This document shows, piece by piece, positions 48,356-57,500 of a stretch of 64,000 bases of DNA. The DNA comes from Arthrobacter bussei (GTDB lineage Bacteria; Actinomycetota; Actinomycetes; Actinomycetales; Micrococcaceae): the NCBI RefSeq assembly GCF_009377195.2, contig NZ_VJXX01000001.1, positions 806,001-870,000 on the forward strand, in the 5' to 3' direction. Below the pieces are notes generated by a model. It was given only the letters and a program-made list of their open reading frames with translations. It had not been told where the DNA came from and ran no database searches. A program made the position numbers and the translations under genes. The stretch's first letter is position 1. Each line of letters starts with the position of its first letter.

Positions 48356-50578
48356 ATGGATTCGAAGACCACACCCCGGGGTGCCTCGCTCTACGGCTCG
48401 TCCGAGACGGCCCCCGCGCGGGCGACGCAGGACCGCATCGACATCCCGGAGTTTGCTCCGAGCCTCCTGCCCTCCGGCGACATCCGGCCGGACCGCTTCC
48501 TCGACCGCGAGATCAGCTGGCTCGACTTCAACGCCCGCGTGCTCGAACTCGCGGAGGACCCCGAGCTCTTCCTGCTGGAGCGGGTCAACTTCCTCTCCAT
48601 CTTCGCGTCCAACCTCGACGAGTTCTTCATGGTCCGTGTCGCCGGGCTGAAGCGCCGCATCGCCACCGGGCTCGCCGTCCCCTCGGCCGCGGGACTCAGC
48701 CCGATCGAGCAGCTCGAGAAGATCATGCAGGACGGCTACCAGCTGCAGCAGCGCCACGCGGCCGTGTTCGCCGAGCACATCCGGCCGGCCCTCGCCGAGG
48801 AGCAGATCCACCTCACCACCTGGCAGGAACTCGACGGGACCGCGCGGGCGGAACTGCACAAGATCTTCGCGGAGAAGGTCTTCCCGATCCTGACGCCCCT
48901 CGCCGTCGATCCCGCCCACCCGTTCCCCTACATCTCCGGGCTCTCCCTCAACCTCGCCGTCGTGGTCCGCAACCCGGTCAGCGAGAAGGAGCTCTTCGCC
49001 CGCGTGAAGGTGCCGGACCAGCTGCCGCGCCTCATGTCCGTGGACGGGCCGCGTGCCGGGAACGTCGCCGGGCGGATCGCGCGCTTCATCCCGCTCGAGG
49101 AGGTCATCGCCGTCCACCTCGACCAGCTGTTCCCCGGCATGGAGGTGCTCGAGCACCACCTGTTCCGCGTGACCCGCAACGAGGACCTCGAGGTCGAGGA
49201 GGACGACGCCGAGAACCTGCTGCAGGCCCTCGAGAAGGAGCTGCTCCGCCGCCGCTTCGGTCCGCCCGTGCGCCTCGAGGTGACCACGGACATCAATCCG
49301 AGCATCCGCGCCCTGCTGTCGCGCGAGCTCGGCGTCGAGGAGGACGAGGTCTACAACCTCCCCGCCCCCCTGGACCTCCGGGGACTCAGCGTCATCGCCG
49401 GGATCGACCGCGGCGACCTGCACTACCCGAAGCACGTCCCGCACACGAGCCGCCACCTCAACGAGAGCGAGACCTCGAAGGCCGCGAACGTCTTCGCCGC
49501 CATGCGCCGCCGGGACATCCTCCTGCACCACCCCTACGACTCCTTCTCGACGTCGGTGCAGGCGTTCCTGGAGCAGGCCGCGGCCGACCCCAAGGTGCAG
49601 GCCATCAAGCAGACGCTGTACCGCACCTCGGGTGACTCCCCGATCGTCGACGCCCTGATCGACGCCGCGGAGGCCGGCAAGCAGGTCCTCGCGCTCGTCG
49701 AGATCAAGGCGCGCTTCGACGAGCAGGCGAACATCTCCTGGGCCCGGAAGCTCGAGCAGGCAGGCGTGCACGTGGTGTACGGGATCGTGGGCCTGAAGAC
49801 GCACTGCAAGCTCTCCCTCGTGGTGCGGCAGGAGATCGACGGGTTGCGCCGGTACTGCCACATCGGCACCGGCAACTACCACCCCCGCACGGCGCGGTAC
49901 TACGAGGACCTCGGTCTCCTCACCGCGAACGAGCAGGTGGGCCAGGACCTCTCCAGGCTGTTCAACCAGCTCTCCGGGTACGCCCCGAAATCCACGTTCA
50001 AGCGCCTGCTCGTCGCTCCGCGCTCGGTCCGCTCAGGCCTGATCGACCGCATCGAGCGGGAGATCGCCAACAAGCAGGCCGGTCTCGCCGCGCGTGTGGT
50101 CATCAAGGTCAACTCGATGGTGGACGAAGCCATCATCGACTCGCTCTACCGGGCCTCGCAGGCCGGCGTGCAGGTCGACGTGATCGTCCGCGGCATCTGC
50201 TCCGTCCGCCCCGGCGTCCCGGGACTCAGCGAGAACGTGACGGTGCGCTCCGTGCTCGGCCGGTTCCTCGAGCACTCCCGCGTCTTCGCGTTCGCCAACG
50301 GCGGGGAGCCCGCCGTCTTCATCGGCTCGGCGGACATGATGCACCGCAACCTCGACCGTCGCGTCGAGGCACTCGTCCAGCTGAGCGCACCGGAGGACAT
50401 CTCCTACCTGATGACCCTCATGGACCGCTACATGAACCCGGGCGTCTCCAGCTGGCACCTCGACGAGACGGGCTGCTGGACCCGGCACCACAAGGACGAC
50501 GGCGGCGCACCGCTCGAGGACATCCAGTCGTGGCTGCTCGCCTCCCGGGCGCGCCAGCGAGCGGTGTCGCGCCGCTGA
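48356..50578 (+). CDS. ppk: Polyphosphate kinase 1
   Basis: Reversibly makes long-chain polyphosphate from ATP. 740 residues with the N-domain [20 protein letters not shown] and [20 protein letters not shown]. The two catalytic-histidine regions are [15 protein letters not shown] and [19 protein letters not shown], and [12 protein letters not shown] is near the end. The stop overlaps the start of the MutT1-like gene (TGATG), so the two are coupled, as in mycobacteria where ppk and mutT1 are neighbours. Confidence 0.96.
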   Translation: MDSKTTPRGASLYGSSETAPARATQDRIDIPEFAPSLLPSGDIRPDRFLDREISWLDFNARVLELAEDPELFLLERVNFLSIFASNLDEFFMVRVAGLKRRIATGLAVPSAAGLSPIEQLEKIMQDGYQLQQRHAAVFAEHIRPALAEEQIHLTTWQELDGTARAELHKIFAEKVFPILTPLAVDPAHPFPYISGLSLNLAVVVRNPVSEKELFARVKVPDQLPRLMSVDGPRAGNVAGRIARFIPLEEVIAVHLDQLFPGMEVLEHHLFRVTRNEDLEVEEDDAENLLQALEKELLRRRFGPPVRLEVTTDINPSIRALLSRELGVEEDEVYNLPAPLDLRGLSVIAGIDRGDLHYPKHVPHTSRHLNESETSKAANVFAAMRRRDILLHHPYDSFSTSVQAFLEQAAADPKVQAIKQTLYRTSGDSPIVDALIDAAEAGKQVLALVEIKARFDEQANISWARKLEQAGVHVVYGIVGLKTHCKLSLVVRQEIDGLRRYCHIGTGNYHPRTARYYEDLGLLTANEQVGQDLSRLFNQLSGYAPKSTFKRLLVAPRSVRSGLIDRIEREIANKQAGLAARVVIKVNSMVDEAIIDSLYRASQAGVQVDVIVRGICSVRPGVPGLSENVTVRSVLGRFLEHSRVFAFANGGEPAVFIGSADMMHRNLDRRVEALVQLSAPEDISYLMTLMDRYMNPGVSSWHLDETGCWTRHHKDDGGAPLEDIQSWLLASRARQRAVSRR

Positions 50579-51546
50579 TGGCGACGTCGACGAAGGACGC
50601 GACCGCCCAGACCGCACCGGGCAGTGGCGCCACGGTCATCGCGGCAGGCACGCTGTGCTGGCGCGTGGAGAAGGGGTCCCTGGAGGTCATGATCATCCAC
50701 CGGCCGCGCTACGGCGACTGGTCGTGGCCCAAGGGCAAGCTCGATCCGGGTGAGACGACGCCCGAATGCGCCGTGCGCGAGACGTTCGAGGAGGTGGGGG
50801 TGAGCGTCAAGCTCGGCATCCCGCTCGCGACCATCACCTATCCGGTCACGTCGGGTGGGAAGACGGTGCACTACTGGGCGGCGAGGACCGAGCGGCTCAC
50901 GCCCGTGCCCGACGGCAAGGAGGTGGACCGCTTCGAGTGGGTGGCCCCGGAGCGGGCCCGGACGATGCTCAGCAACCCGTCCGATGTCGAGCCGCTCGAC
51001 GCGCTGGTCGCCGCGCACCGCGCGAAGGACCTGCAGACCTGGCCGCTGATCGTCGTGCGTCACGCGAAGGCGAAGCCGCGCTCGTCGTGGAGCCGCGCCG
51101 AGGGCGAGCGTCCCCTCGCCGCCACGGGCCGGCGCCAGGCGATCGCGGTCGGCCGGCTGCTGCAGGCCTGGAACCCCGAGCGCGTGGTCAGCAGCCCCTG
51201 GGTCCGGTGCGTCCAGACCGTCTCCCCCTACGTCAATCAGCGCAGCGCGAAGCTCAAGCTCGTGGATGCCCTGACCGAGCACGACGCCGCTCGCCGGCCC
51301 GGGCGCGCGCGGTCGGCCGTCGAGCGGGTCTTCGACAAGCGCCGGTCTGTGGCGATCTGCACCCACCGGCCCGTGCTGCCCCTGGTCTTCTCGGTGCTCG
51401 GCAACCACATGACCGGCACCCTCCGGGCCCTCCTGCCGGTCGAGGACCCCTATCTGGCGCCCGGCGAGGCCGTGATCTGCCAGGTCAGCAGCGCCAACCA
51501 GGGGCGGATCGTCTCGGTGGAGCAGTTCAGGGCGTACGACGACTGA
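50578..51546 (+). CDS. mutT1: MutT1-like Nudix hydrolase with C-terminal histidine phosphatase domain
   Basis: 322 residues. The Nudix box is GKLDPGETTPECAVRETFEE plus VGV (about residues 55-77). A phosphoglycerate-mutase-like domain starts LIVVRHAKAKPRSSW and contains VVSSPWVRCVQT and the second His in AICTHRPVLP. This two-domain layout is that of mycobacterial MutT1, which removes 8-oxo-(d)GTP and cleaves dinucleoside polyphosphates. The start ATG overlaps the ppk stop; the frame upstream inside ppk is not used. Confidence 0.9.
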   Translation: MATSTKDATAQTAPGSGATVIAAGTLCWRVEKGSLEVMIIHRPRYGDWSWPKGKLDPGETTPECAVRETFEEVGVSVKLGIPLATITYPVTSGGKTVHYWAARTERLTPVPDGKEVDRFEWVAPERARTMLSNPSDVEPLDALVAAHRAKDLQTWPLIVVRHAKAKPRSSWSRAEGERPLAATGRRQAIAVGRLLQAWNPERVVSSPWVRCVQTVSPYVNQRSAKLKLVDALTEHDAARRPGRARSAVERVFDKRRSVAICTHRPVLPLVFSVLGNHMTGTLRALLPVEDPYLAPGEAVICQVSSANQGRIVSVEQFRAYDD

Positions 51547-51673
51547 GCCCCGACACTCCTACCGGACGCACCCGTGCTGATCAGCCACGACGATGATCGG
51601 TTCACGGAGGATCACCCGCCGGTCCCGCCCCGTTCATGCCTGGTTCATCGGCCTTCCCTAGGGTCGGAAGCTC

Positions 51674-51949
51674 ATGCACAGCACGAACCGACGGACGGGA
51701 ACCGCAGGGATGGCCGATGTGAAAGGCGTTGTGCGGGGACTCGCACCGCACGAGATCGAGGAACTCCAGAGCATCGGGCCGGCCGGGCCGCTGACACCCC
51801 GGCTCGTGCACGCGATCGACCGCGCAGCCGGCGGCCCCGGGGAGGGACGCGGATACTATGTGTACGGCCGGCGAACCGACGCCGACCGACCGCGCCCGTT
51901 CATCCTGCGCGATGACGTCTGCACCGAACTCTTCGACGTCCGTCCCTAG
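51674..51949 (+). CDS. Small hypothetical protein
   Basis: 91 residues from ATG 51674, or 79 from ATG 51710 (MADVKGVVRGLAPHEIEEL), the latter being more protein-like. No domain recognised; soluble, ends ILRDDVCTELFDVRP. Neither start has a good ribosome site. Codon use is plausible for the genome. It ends at the beginning of a 14-bp tandem repeat array. It could be a real small gene or chance. Confidence 0.45.
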   Translation: MHSTNRRTGTAGMADVKGVVRGLAPHEIEELQSIGPAGPLTPRLVHAIDRAAGGPGEGRGYYVYGRRTDADRPRPFILRDDVCTELFDVRP

Positions 51950-52017
51950 GGGTCCGTCACCAGGGATCCGTTACTAGGGGTCCGTCACCGGGATTCCGTC
52001 ACCAGGGATCCGTCACC
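51948..52017. repeat. Five tandem 14-bp units
   Basis: Units close to AGGGATCCGTCACC begin at 51948, 51962, 51976, 51990 and 52004, each differing at one to three positions; a partial sixth (CGGATCC) follows. The array starts at the stop codon of the small hypothetical gene and lies upstream of the phosphopantetheinyl transferase gene. Confidence 0.9.
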
Positions 52018-52125
52018 CGGATCCACCGGCACGGATCCGCCGTCGTACCCTTGCGCAGGGCCCGTCTGGCCATCGTCCGTGGGCAGGACCACCTCGCGGG
52101 AGCATCCATCGACCATCATGGGGTG

Positions 52126-52992
52126 ATGACGTCCCGATCGCTGCCCGGCGCCGCCTCCCCGGAGCCGCCGTCCGGCGTCGTCGTCCGGCTCGTCCGGACC
52201 GGTCCCGCACCCGGTCCTCGCCCTGGGCCCGACCCGTCGGGCGAGCCGGGCGGGCGGGCCCCTGCCCGGTTCGAAGGCTTCGACGATGTCGACGGTCTCG
52301 ATGCCCTCGAACGTGAGCGCGCCGGTCGTTTCGTCGATCCGGTTCGGGCAGGGCAATTCGTGGCCGGCCGTGCGGCCCTCCGGGAGCTCGCCGCGGAGCT
52401 GCTCGACGTCGATCCCGGACGCCTCCGGTCCGACTTCGCCTGTCCCCGGTGCTCGCCCGCCGGCGGGTCCGACCACGGGAGGCCCGGCTACACCGTGGAC
52501 GGCGAGCGGACGCCTCTGTCCCTCAGCCTCTCCCGCGCCGCGGGGTTCGTCCTGGTCGGCGCCCTCACCGTGATCGGCGACCGGGCGGACAAGCCGCAGA
52601 GCCTGGGCGTGGACCTCACCGCCGTGACCGAGGTGGACTTCGACGGCTTCGACGACGTGGCCCTGACGGCCCGCGAGCGCCGGTCCGTGCACGGGATGCC
52701 ACCGGACGGACGCGCAGCGACGCGGGCACGGCTCTGGGCGCGGAAGGAGGCCGTAGCCAAGGCTCTCGGGACCGGCTTCGGCGGCGGTACGGACCCGGGT
52801 GCCGGCGCCGGTCCCCAGACGGGTGCGCGCGCAGGCGCGGAGGCGCTCAGCGGCGCGGGGCGCGGTACACGGCCCCTCGATCCGCACGAACTCGACGTCC
52901 TCGACGATGGCCGGGTCAGGGATCTGCACCGGATCGACGGAGTGCTGCTGAACGGGCACGGACTGACGGCCGCCGTCGCCGTCGTGCCCTAG
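52126..52992 (+). CDS. 4'-phosphopantetheinyl transferase superfamily protein
   Basis: Attaches the phosphopantetheine arm to carrier domains. 288 residues from ATG 52126. Family marks: FVAGRAALRELAAELL, the Mg site SLGVDLTAVTEVDF, and ARLWARKEAVAKALGTG. Pro/Gly-rich insertions near the N-terminus and after the WARKEA helix are unusual. It converges on the pls-like operon, whose carrier domain needs such an enzyme, so it is a natural activator. CATCAT stands six bases before the ATG. Confidence 0.85.
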   Translation: MTSRSLPGAASPEPPSGVVVRLVRTGPAPGPRPGPDPSGEPGGRAPARFEGFDDVDGLDALERERAGRFVDPVRAGQFVAGRAALRELAAELLDVDPGRLRSDFACPRCSPAGGSDHGRPGYTVDGERTPLSLSLSRAAGFVLVGALTVIGDRADKPQSLGVDLTAVTEVDFDGFDDVALTARERRSVHGMPPDGRAATRARLWARKEAVAKALGTGFGGGTDPGAGAGPQTGARAGAEALSGAGRGTRPLDPHELDVLDDGRVRDLHRIDGVLLNGHGLTAAVAVVP

Positions 52993-53021
52993 TCCCGGGC
53001 CGTGGCCCTCGGCCGCCGGGC

Positions 53022-53140
53022 GGCAGGCCGCGCGCGTCGACCAGGGAAGCGGGCCCGGTGGCAGGCCGCACGCGCCGACCAGGGAAACGGTCCGGGCGGC
53101 AGGCCGCGCGCGTCGACCAGGGAGGCGGGCCGGGCGGCAG
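53022..53140. repeat. Three tandem 38-bp repeats between convergent genes
   Basis: GGCAGGCCGCGCGCGTCGAC begins copies at 53022, 53060 and 53098, and a fourth begins at 53136 before decaying: an exact 38-bp period with a few substitutions. It fills nearly all of the 172-base gap between the phosphopantetheinyl transferase and peptidase gene ends. No spacers, so not CRISPR. Confidence 0.88.
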
Positions 53141-53164
53141 CGGCCCGTCGCCGGACGATCCGCT

Positions 53165-54535
53165 CTACGGGGCGGGAAGCGCCCCGGTGTGCAGCCACGG
53201 ACCGAGGAGCGCCTCGGCGTCGGTCCCGGGCAGGGTACGGGTCACGAAGGCGAGGAAGTCCGGCGTCGTGACCGAACCGAAGCGGTGCTCGGCCGTCCAC
53301 GAACGGAGGAGGCCGAAGAAGGCGTCGTCGCCCACGGCGGTGCGGAGTGCATGCAGCGCGAGTGCGCCGCGCTTGTACACGCGGTCGTCGAACATGTCCG
53401 CGGCGCCGGGGTCGCCGATCACGAGATCCTGGGGTTCACCGGCGAGACGCTGGTGCGTCGAGCGCGCATGCGCCTCCGCCGTCGTCGCCCCGCTCGCCTC
53501 GGACCAGAGCCACTCCGCGTAGCAGGCGAAACCCTCGTGCAGCCAGATGTCCTGCCAGCGGGCGGTGGTGACCGCGTTGCCGAACCACTGGTGCGCGAGC
53601 TCGTGCGCGATCAGCCGTTGCGCCTCCCAGCCCTCGTCGAGGTGGTTGCGCCCGATGATGGACAGCGTCTGCGCCTCGAGGGGGATCTCCAGCTCGTCGT
53701 CCGCCACCACCAGGAGGTACTGCGGGAACGGGTAGGGCCCGAAGCACTCCTCGAAGGCGGTCATCATCTCGTGGTGCCGGCCGAGGGAGGCCTTCGCCGC
53801 GTGCGCGAGGGCCGCCGGCACGGCCGCGTACTGGGGAACGGGACGCCCCCTTTCCCGTCCGCCGCCCGCATGGCGGGGAAGGTGGACGGCGGGCTGCGCC
53901 GGGTCGTTCAGTGCCACGAGGTCGTACCGGCCGATCTGCACGGTCGCGAGGTAGGTGGGCATCGGCTCCGACTGCTCGTACACCCAGGTGGTGCGGCTGG
54001 ACTTCGCGATGCGCGAGACGAGCACGCCGTTGCACACCGCGCGGTAGCCTGCGTCGGTGGTCACGGTGAACCGGTAGGACGCCTTGCCGGAGGGGTGGTC
54101 GTTGCAGGGGAACCACGACGGCGCACCGGTCGGCTGCCCGGCCACGAGGACGCCGTCGGTGAGCTCCTCCCAGCCGACGTCTCCCCAGATACCGCTGATG
54201 GGTGCCGGGTTCCCCTCGTACCGGATGTCGAGCCGCAGCTCGGCGTCGTCGGGCACGGGATCACGGAAGGCGACGACCAGCTTGCCCGCCCGCTCCTTGA
54301 ACGATCGCACGCGCACCGTGTCGGAGGTGACCTTGGTGGTCCGCAGCCCGCTCAGGTCGAGCTCGAGCTGGTGCAGCTCGCGGTGGGCGGCCATGGTGAG
54401 GACCGCACGGCCGGAGAGGCGGTTGCTGGCGAGCTTGTAGTCCAGGGTGAGGTCGTAGTGCTTCACGCGGTAGGCGGTGCTGCCGTTGCCCGGCGTGTAG
54501 GGATCGGGCGCGGAGCCCTCGGAGCTACTGCCCAC
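53165..54535 (-). CDS. M1-family zinc aminopeptidase
   Basis: 456 residues: an N-terminal beta domain, then the zinc site HELAHQWFGNAVTTARWQDI with the third ligand Glu in WLHEGFACYAEWLW. The substrate-binding GAMEN-type motif is altered to EIPLEAQTL. GTG start at 54535 overlaps the end of the Pls-like gene by 11 bases, so they are co-expressed. The shorter length (no large helical C-terminal domain) is common in actinobacterial M1 proteins. No signal peptide is seen. A role in trimming the Pls-type product is a guess from position. Confidence 0.88.
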   Translation of the reverse strand: MGSSSEGSAPDPYTPGNGSTAYRVKHYDLTLDYKLASNRLSGRAVLTMAAHRELHQLELDLSGLRTTKVTSDTVRVRSFKERAGKLVVAFRDPVPDDAELRLDIRYEGNPAPISGIWGDVGWEELTDGVLVAGQPTGAPSWFPCNDHPSGKASYRFTVTTDAGYRAVCNGVLVSRIAKSSRTTWVYEQSEPMPTYLATVQIGRYDLVALNDPAQPAVHLPRHAGGGRERGRPVPQYAAVPAALAHAAKASLGRHHEMMTAFEECFGPYPFPQYLLVVADDELEIPLEAQTLSIIGRNHLDEGWEAQRLIAHELAHQWFGNAVTTARWQDIWLHEGFACYAEWLWSEASGATTAEAHARSTHQRLAGEPQDLVIGDPGAADMFDDRVYKRGALALHALRTAVGDDAFFGLLRSWTAEHRFGSVTTPDFLAFVTRTLPGTDAEALLGPWLHTGALPAP

Positions 54536-57500
54536 GCACGGGTCCGGGCCCGGTCCACGAGCTGACCGGGTTCCCCATCCAGGAGCTGCCGGCGGGAACG
54601 GTCTCTCCCCGCATGACGAGCGAGGCGGGTCCCACGGTGGCGCCGGAGCCGATGTCCGCCGCGGGGAGGATCACGCTGTGCGGGCCGAGGGTCGCGCCTG
54701 CAGCGAGTTCCACGGTGTCCATGCTCATGATCCTGTCATGGAAGAGGTGCGTCTGCACCACGCAGCCACGGTTGACGGTGGACCCGGCGCCCAGCGTCAC
54801 GAGGTCCGCCTCGGGGAGCCAGTAGCTCTCGCACCAGACACCCTGCCCGATCTTCGACCCCAGCGCACGCAGCCACCACACCAGGGCGGGTGTCCCGCTG
54901 GCGGCGCGGGCGAACCACGGGGCGCTCACGCTCTCGATGAAGGTGTCCACCACTTCGTTGCGCCAGATGAACGAGCTCCAGAGCGGGTGCTCCCCCGCCC
55001 GGATGCGTCCCACGAGCAGCCACTTCGCGAGGACGGCGCTTCCCGCGGCGACGGCTCCGAGTGCCATGAACACCAGGCCGCTGAGCAGCGCTGCGACCGC
55101 ATGCCCGGCCCACAGGGCGAGCGCGTCGACGATGACGAGCGAGGCTGCGGCGATCATGACCGTCAGGATGATCGGCACGATCCGGCAGAGCTCCCAGAAC
55201 GCACGGGCGGCCTTGAGCCGCGGAGGCGGCTGGAAGGTGCGGCTGCGGTCTCCCGTCACGGCGAGGCGGCGCAGGCGCGACGGCGGACTGCCCAGCCAGG
55301 AGCTCCCGGCCTTGGCCTTCGCGGGGGTGGCCGAGAGGACGGCGACGAGCGAGTTCTTCGGGACGCGCCGGCCGGCCGACGTCATGCCGGAGTTGCCGAG
55401 GAACGCGCGCCGGCCGATCTTCGCCGGAGCGATGCGCAGGTGGCCGCCGCCGAGCTCGTAGGACGCCACCCTGGTGTCGTCCGCGAGGAACGCCCCTTCG
55501 CCGATGGTCGTCATCGCCGGGATCAGGAGCACCGTGGACGCCTCGACGTTCCGCCCCACGCGCGCCCCGAGCAGGCGGAGCCACACCGGCGTGACGAGGC
55601 TCGCGTAGAGGGGGAAGAGGAGGTCGCGCGCCATGTCGAGCGTGCGTTCGGTGGCCCAGATCCGCCACCCGGTGCGGCTGCGTGCCGGGTAGTGGCCCTC
55701 CTGGAGTCCGAGGCCGAGCAGCCGCACGGTGACGACGACGAGGAGCGCGTTGACCAGGAGCCACAGGACCGCGGCGAGGACCACCGGACCGACGAGCGTG
55801 GGCCATACGGCGGCGAGCGACGGCGCACCGCGGAGGGCGGCCACCACGGGCAGGGACGCGACGACGGCGGCGACGAACGGGATCAGCGCCAGCGCACCGG
55901 ATGCTGCGGCGAAGGCCAGGAACGCCATGCGCGCTCGGAACGGCGAGCGGGACGGTGGGGCGTCGGGCCAGTCCTGCCGGGCGCGGCCCTCCCGTACCGC
56001 CGGCGACCCGGAGAAGAGCTGCCCGGCCTTCACCGCGCCCTGCACCGCGGACCCGGGTGCCACTTCAGCCCGGGCGCCGACCCTCGCGCCCGGCATCAGC
56101 GTGCTGCGCGCACCGACGACGGCACCGGCCCCCACGTCGATGGCACCGATGTGGACGCGGTCGCCGTCGATCCACCAGCCGGAAAGGTCCACCTCCGGCT
56201 CCACGGAGGCGCCTGCACCGAGCGTCAGGAACCCCGTGACGGGCGGGACGGAGTGGAGGTCGACGTCGGGCCCGATCCTCGCCCCGAGGGCCCTGGCGTA
56301 CACGGGGACCCAGGGGGCACTCGCCAGGCCCACGGCGCCGACGCTGTCCGAGATCTGCTCGGCGAGCCAGAGCCGCAGGTGCACCCTGCCGGACCGCGGG
56401 TACACCCCAGGCAGGACGCCCCGCAGCAGGATACGGGCGGCGGCGACGGAGAGGGCCATGCGGCCGAAGGGACTCACGAAGACCAGCCAGGACGCCGCGA
56501 CCCAGGGCCACGGCACGGTGGGCGCCGCGGTGAGGACGCCGAGGCCGACCAGGACGTTCGTCGCGATCATGGCGTACGTCAGCCAGCGCATGCCCGCGAG
56601 GAACTGCAGCGGGATCCCCATGAGGGTCTGGAAGACCTGCGACCTCCGGCTGGTGCGCCGCACGGTCCGGACGGGGGCGGCCTGCTGCTCGTCGCCGTCG
56701 CCCGTGCTCGCAGCGAGCGCCGCGAGCGCACCGAGCCGCGGGTGCGCGTAGATGTCCGCGACGGTGACGACCGGGTAGCGGGCGCGGATCAGGGAGACGA
56801 GCCGGGCAGCGGCGAGGGAGCCGCCGCCGTGGAGGAAGAAGTCGGCGTCCCCGTCGACCGGGACGGTACCGAGCACGGCCGCCCACTGGTCGGCGATCCA
56901 CTGGACCTGCGGGTCGAGGGCCTCGAGCGGCGTCGCGTCCCCGGCCTCCTCCCTGCCGGCCACGGGCCAGGGCAGCGCGTCCCGGTCCACCTTGCCGCTG
57001 GTCTTGGTGGGCAGCGCGTCGGTCACGGTCAGGAGGGGCACGAGGGCCGCGGGGAGCTGCTCGGCCAGCAGGGCGCGGAGGACCGCGAGGTCGGGGGCGG
57101 CGGAGGCAGCGACGAGGTACCCGACGAGCAGCTGGTTGCCGGACGGCGTCGTCCGCACGGCGGCGGCCGCCCCGGCGATGCCCGGGAGGGCCTGCAGTGC
57201 GGCGTCGACCTCCCCGAGCTCGACGCGCCGCCCGCCGAGCTTCACCTGGTCGTCCGCGCGGCCGACGAACACCAGACCCGCCGCCTCCAGCTTCACGAGA
57301 TCCCCGGAGCGGTAGGCGCGGTCCCAGCCGAGGGTCGGCAGCGGCGCGTACTTCTCTGCGTCCTTCGCGGGATCGAGGTAGCGGGCGAGACCCACTCCCC
57401 CGATGATCAGTTCGCCGACGGCGCCCTCGGGCACGGGCACGCCTGATCCGTCGACGACGGCGAGGTCCCAGCCGTCCAGCGGCAGGCCGATGCGGACGGG

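Noticed and set aside
47240-49882. 880-codon minus-strand open frame across mshD and ppk
   Set aside because: Shadow of two well-identified plus-strand genes.
54678-57446. 922-codon plus-strand open frame opposite the Pls-like gene
   Set aside because: Arg/Gly/Glu-rich mirror frame; the minus-strand reading has all NRPS motifs.
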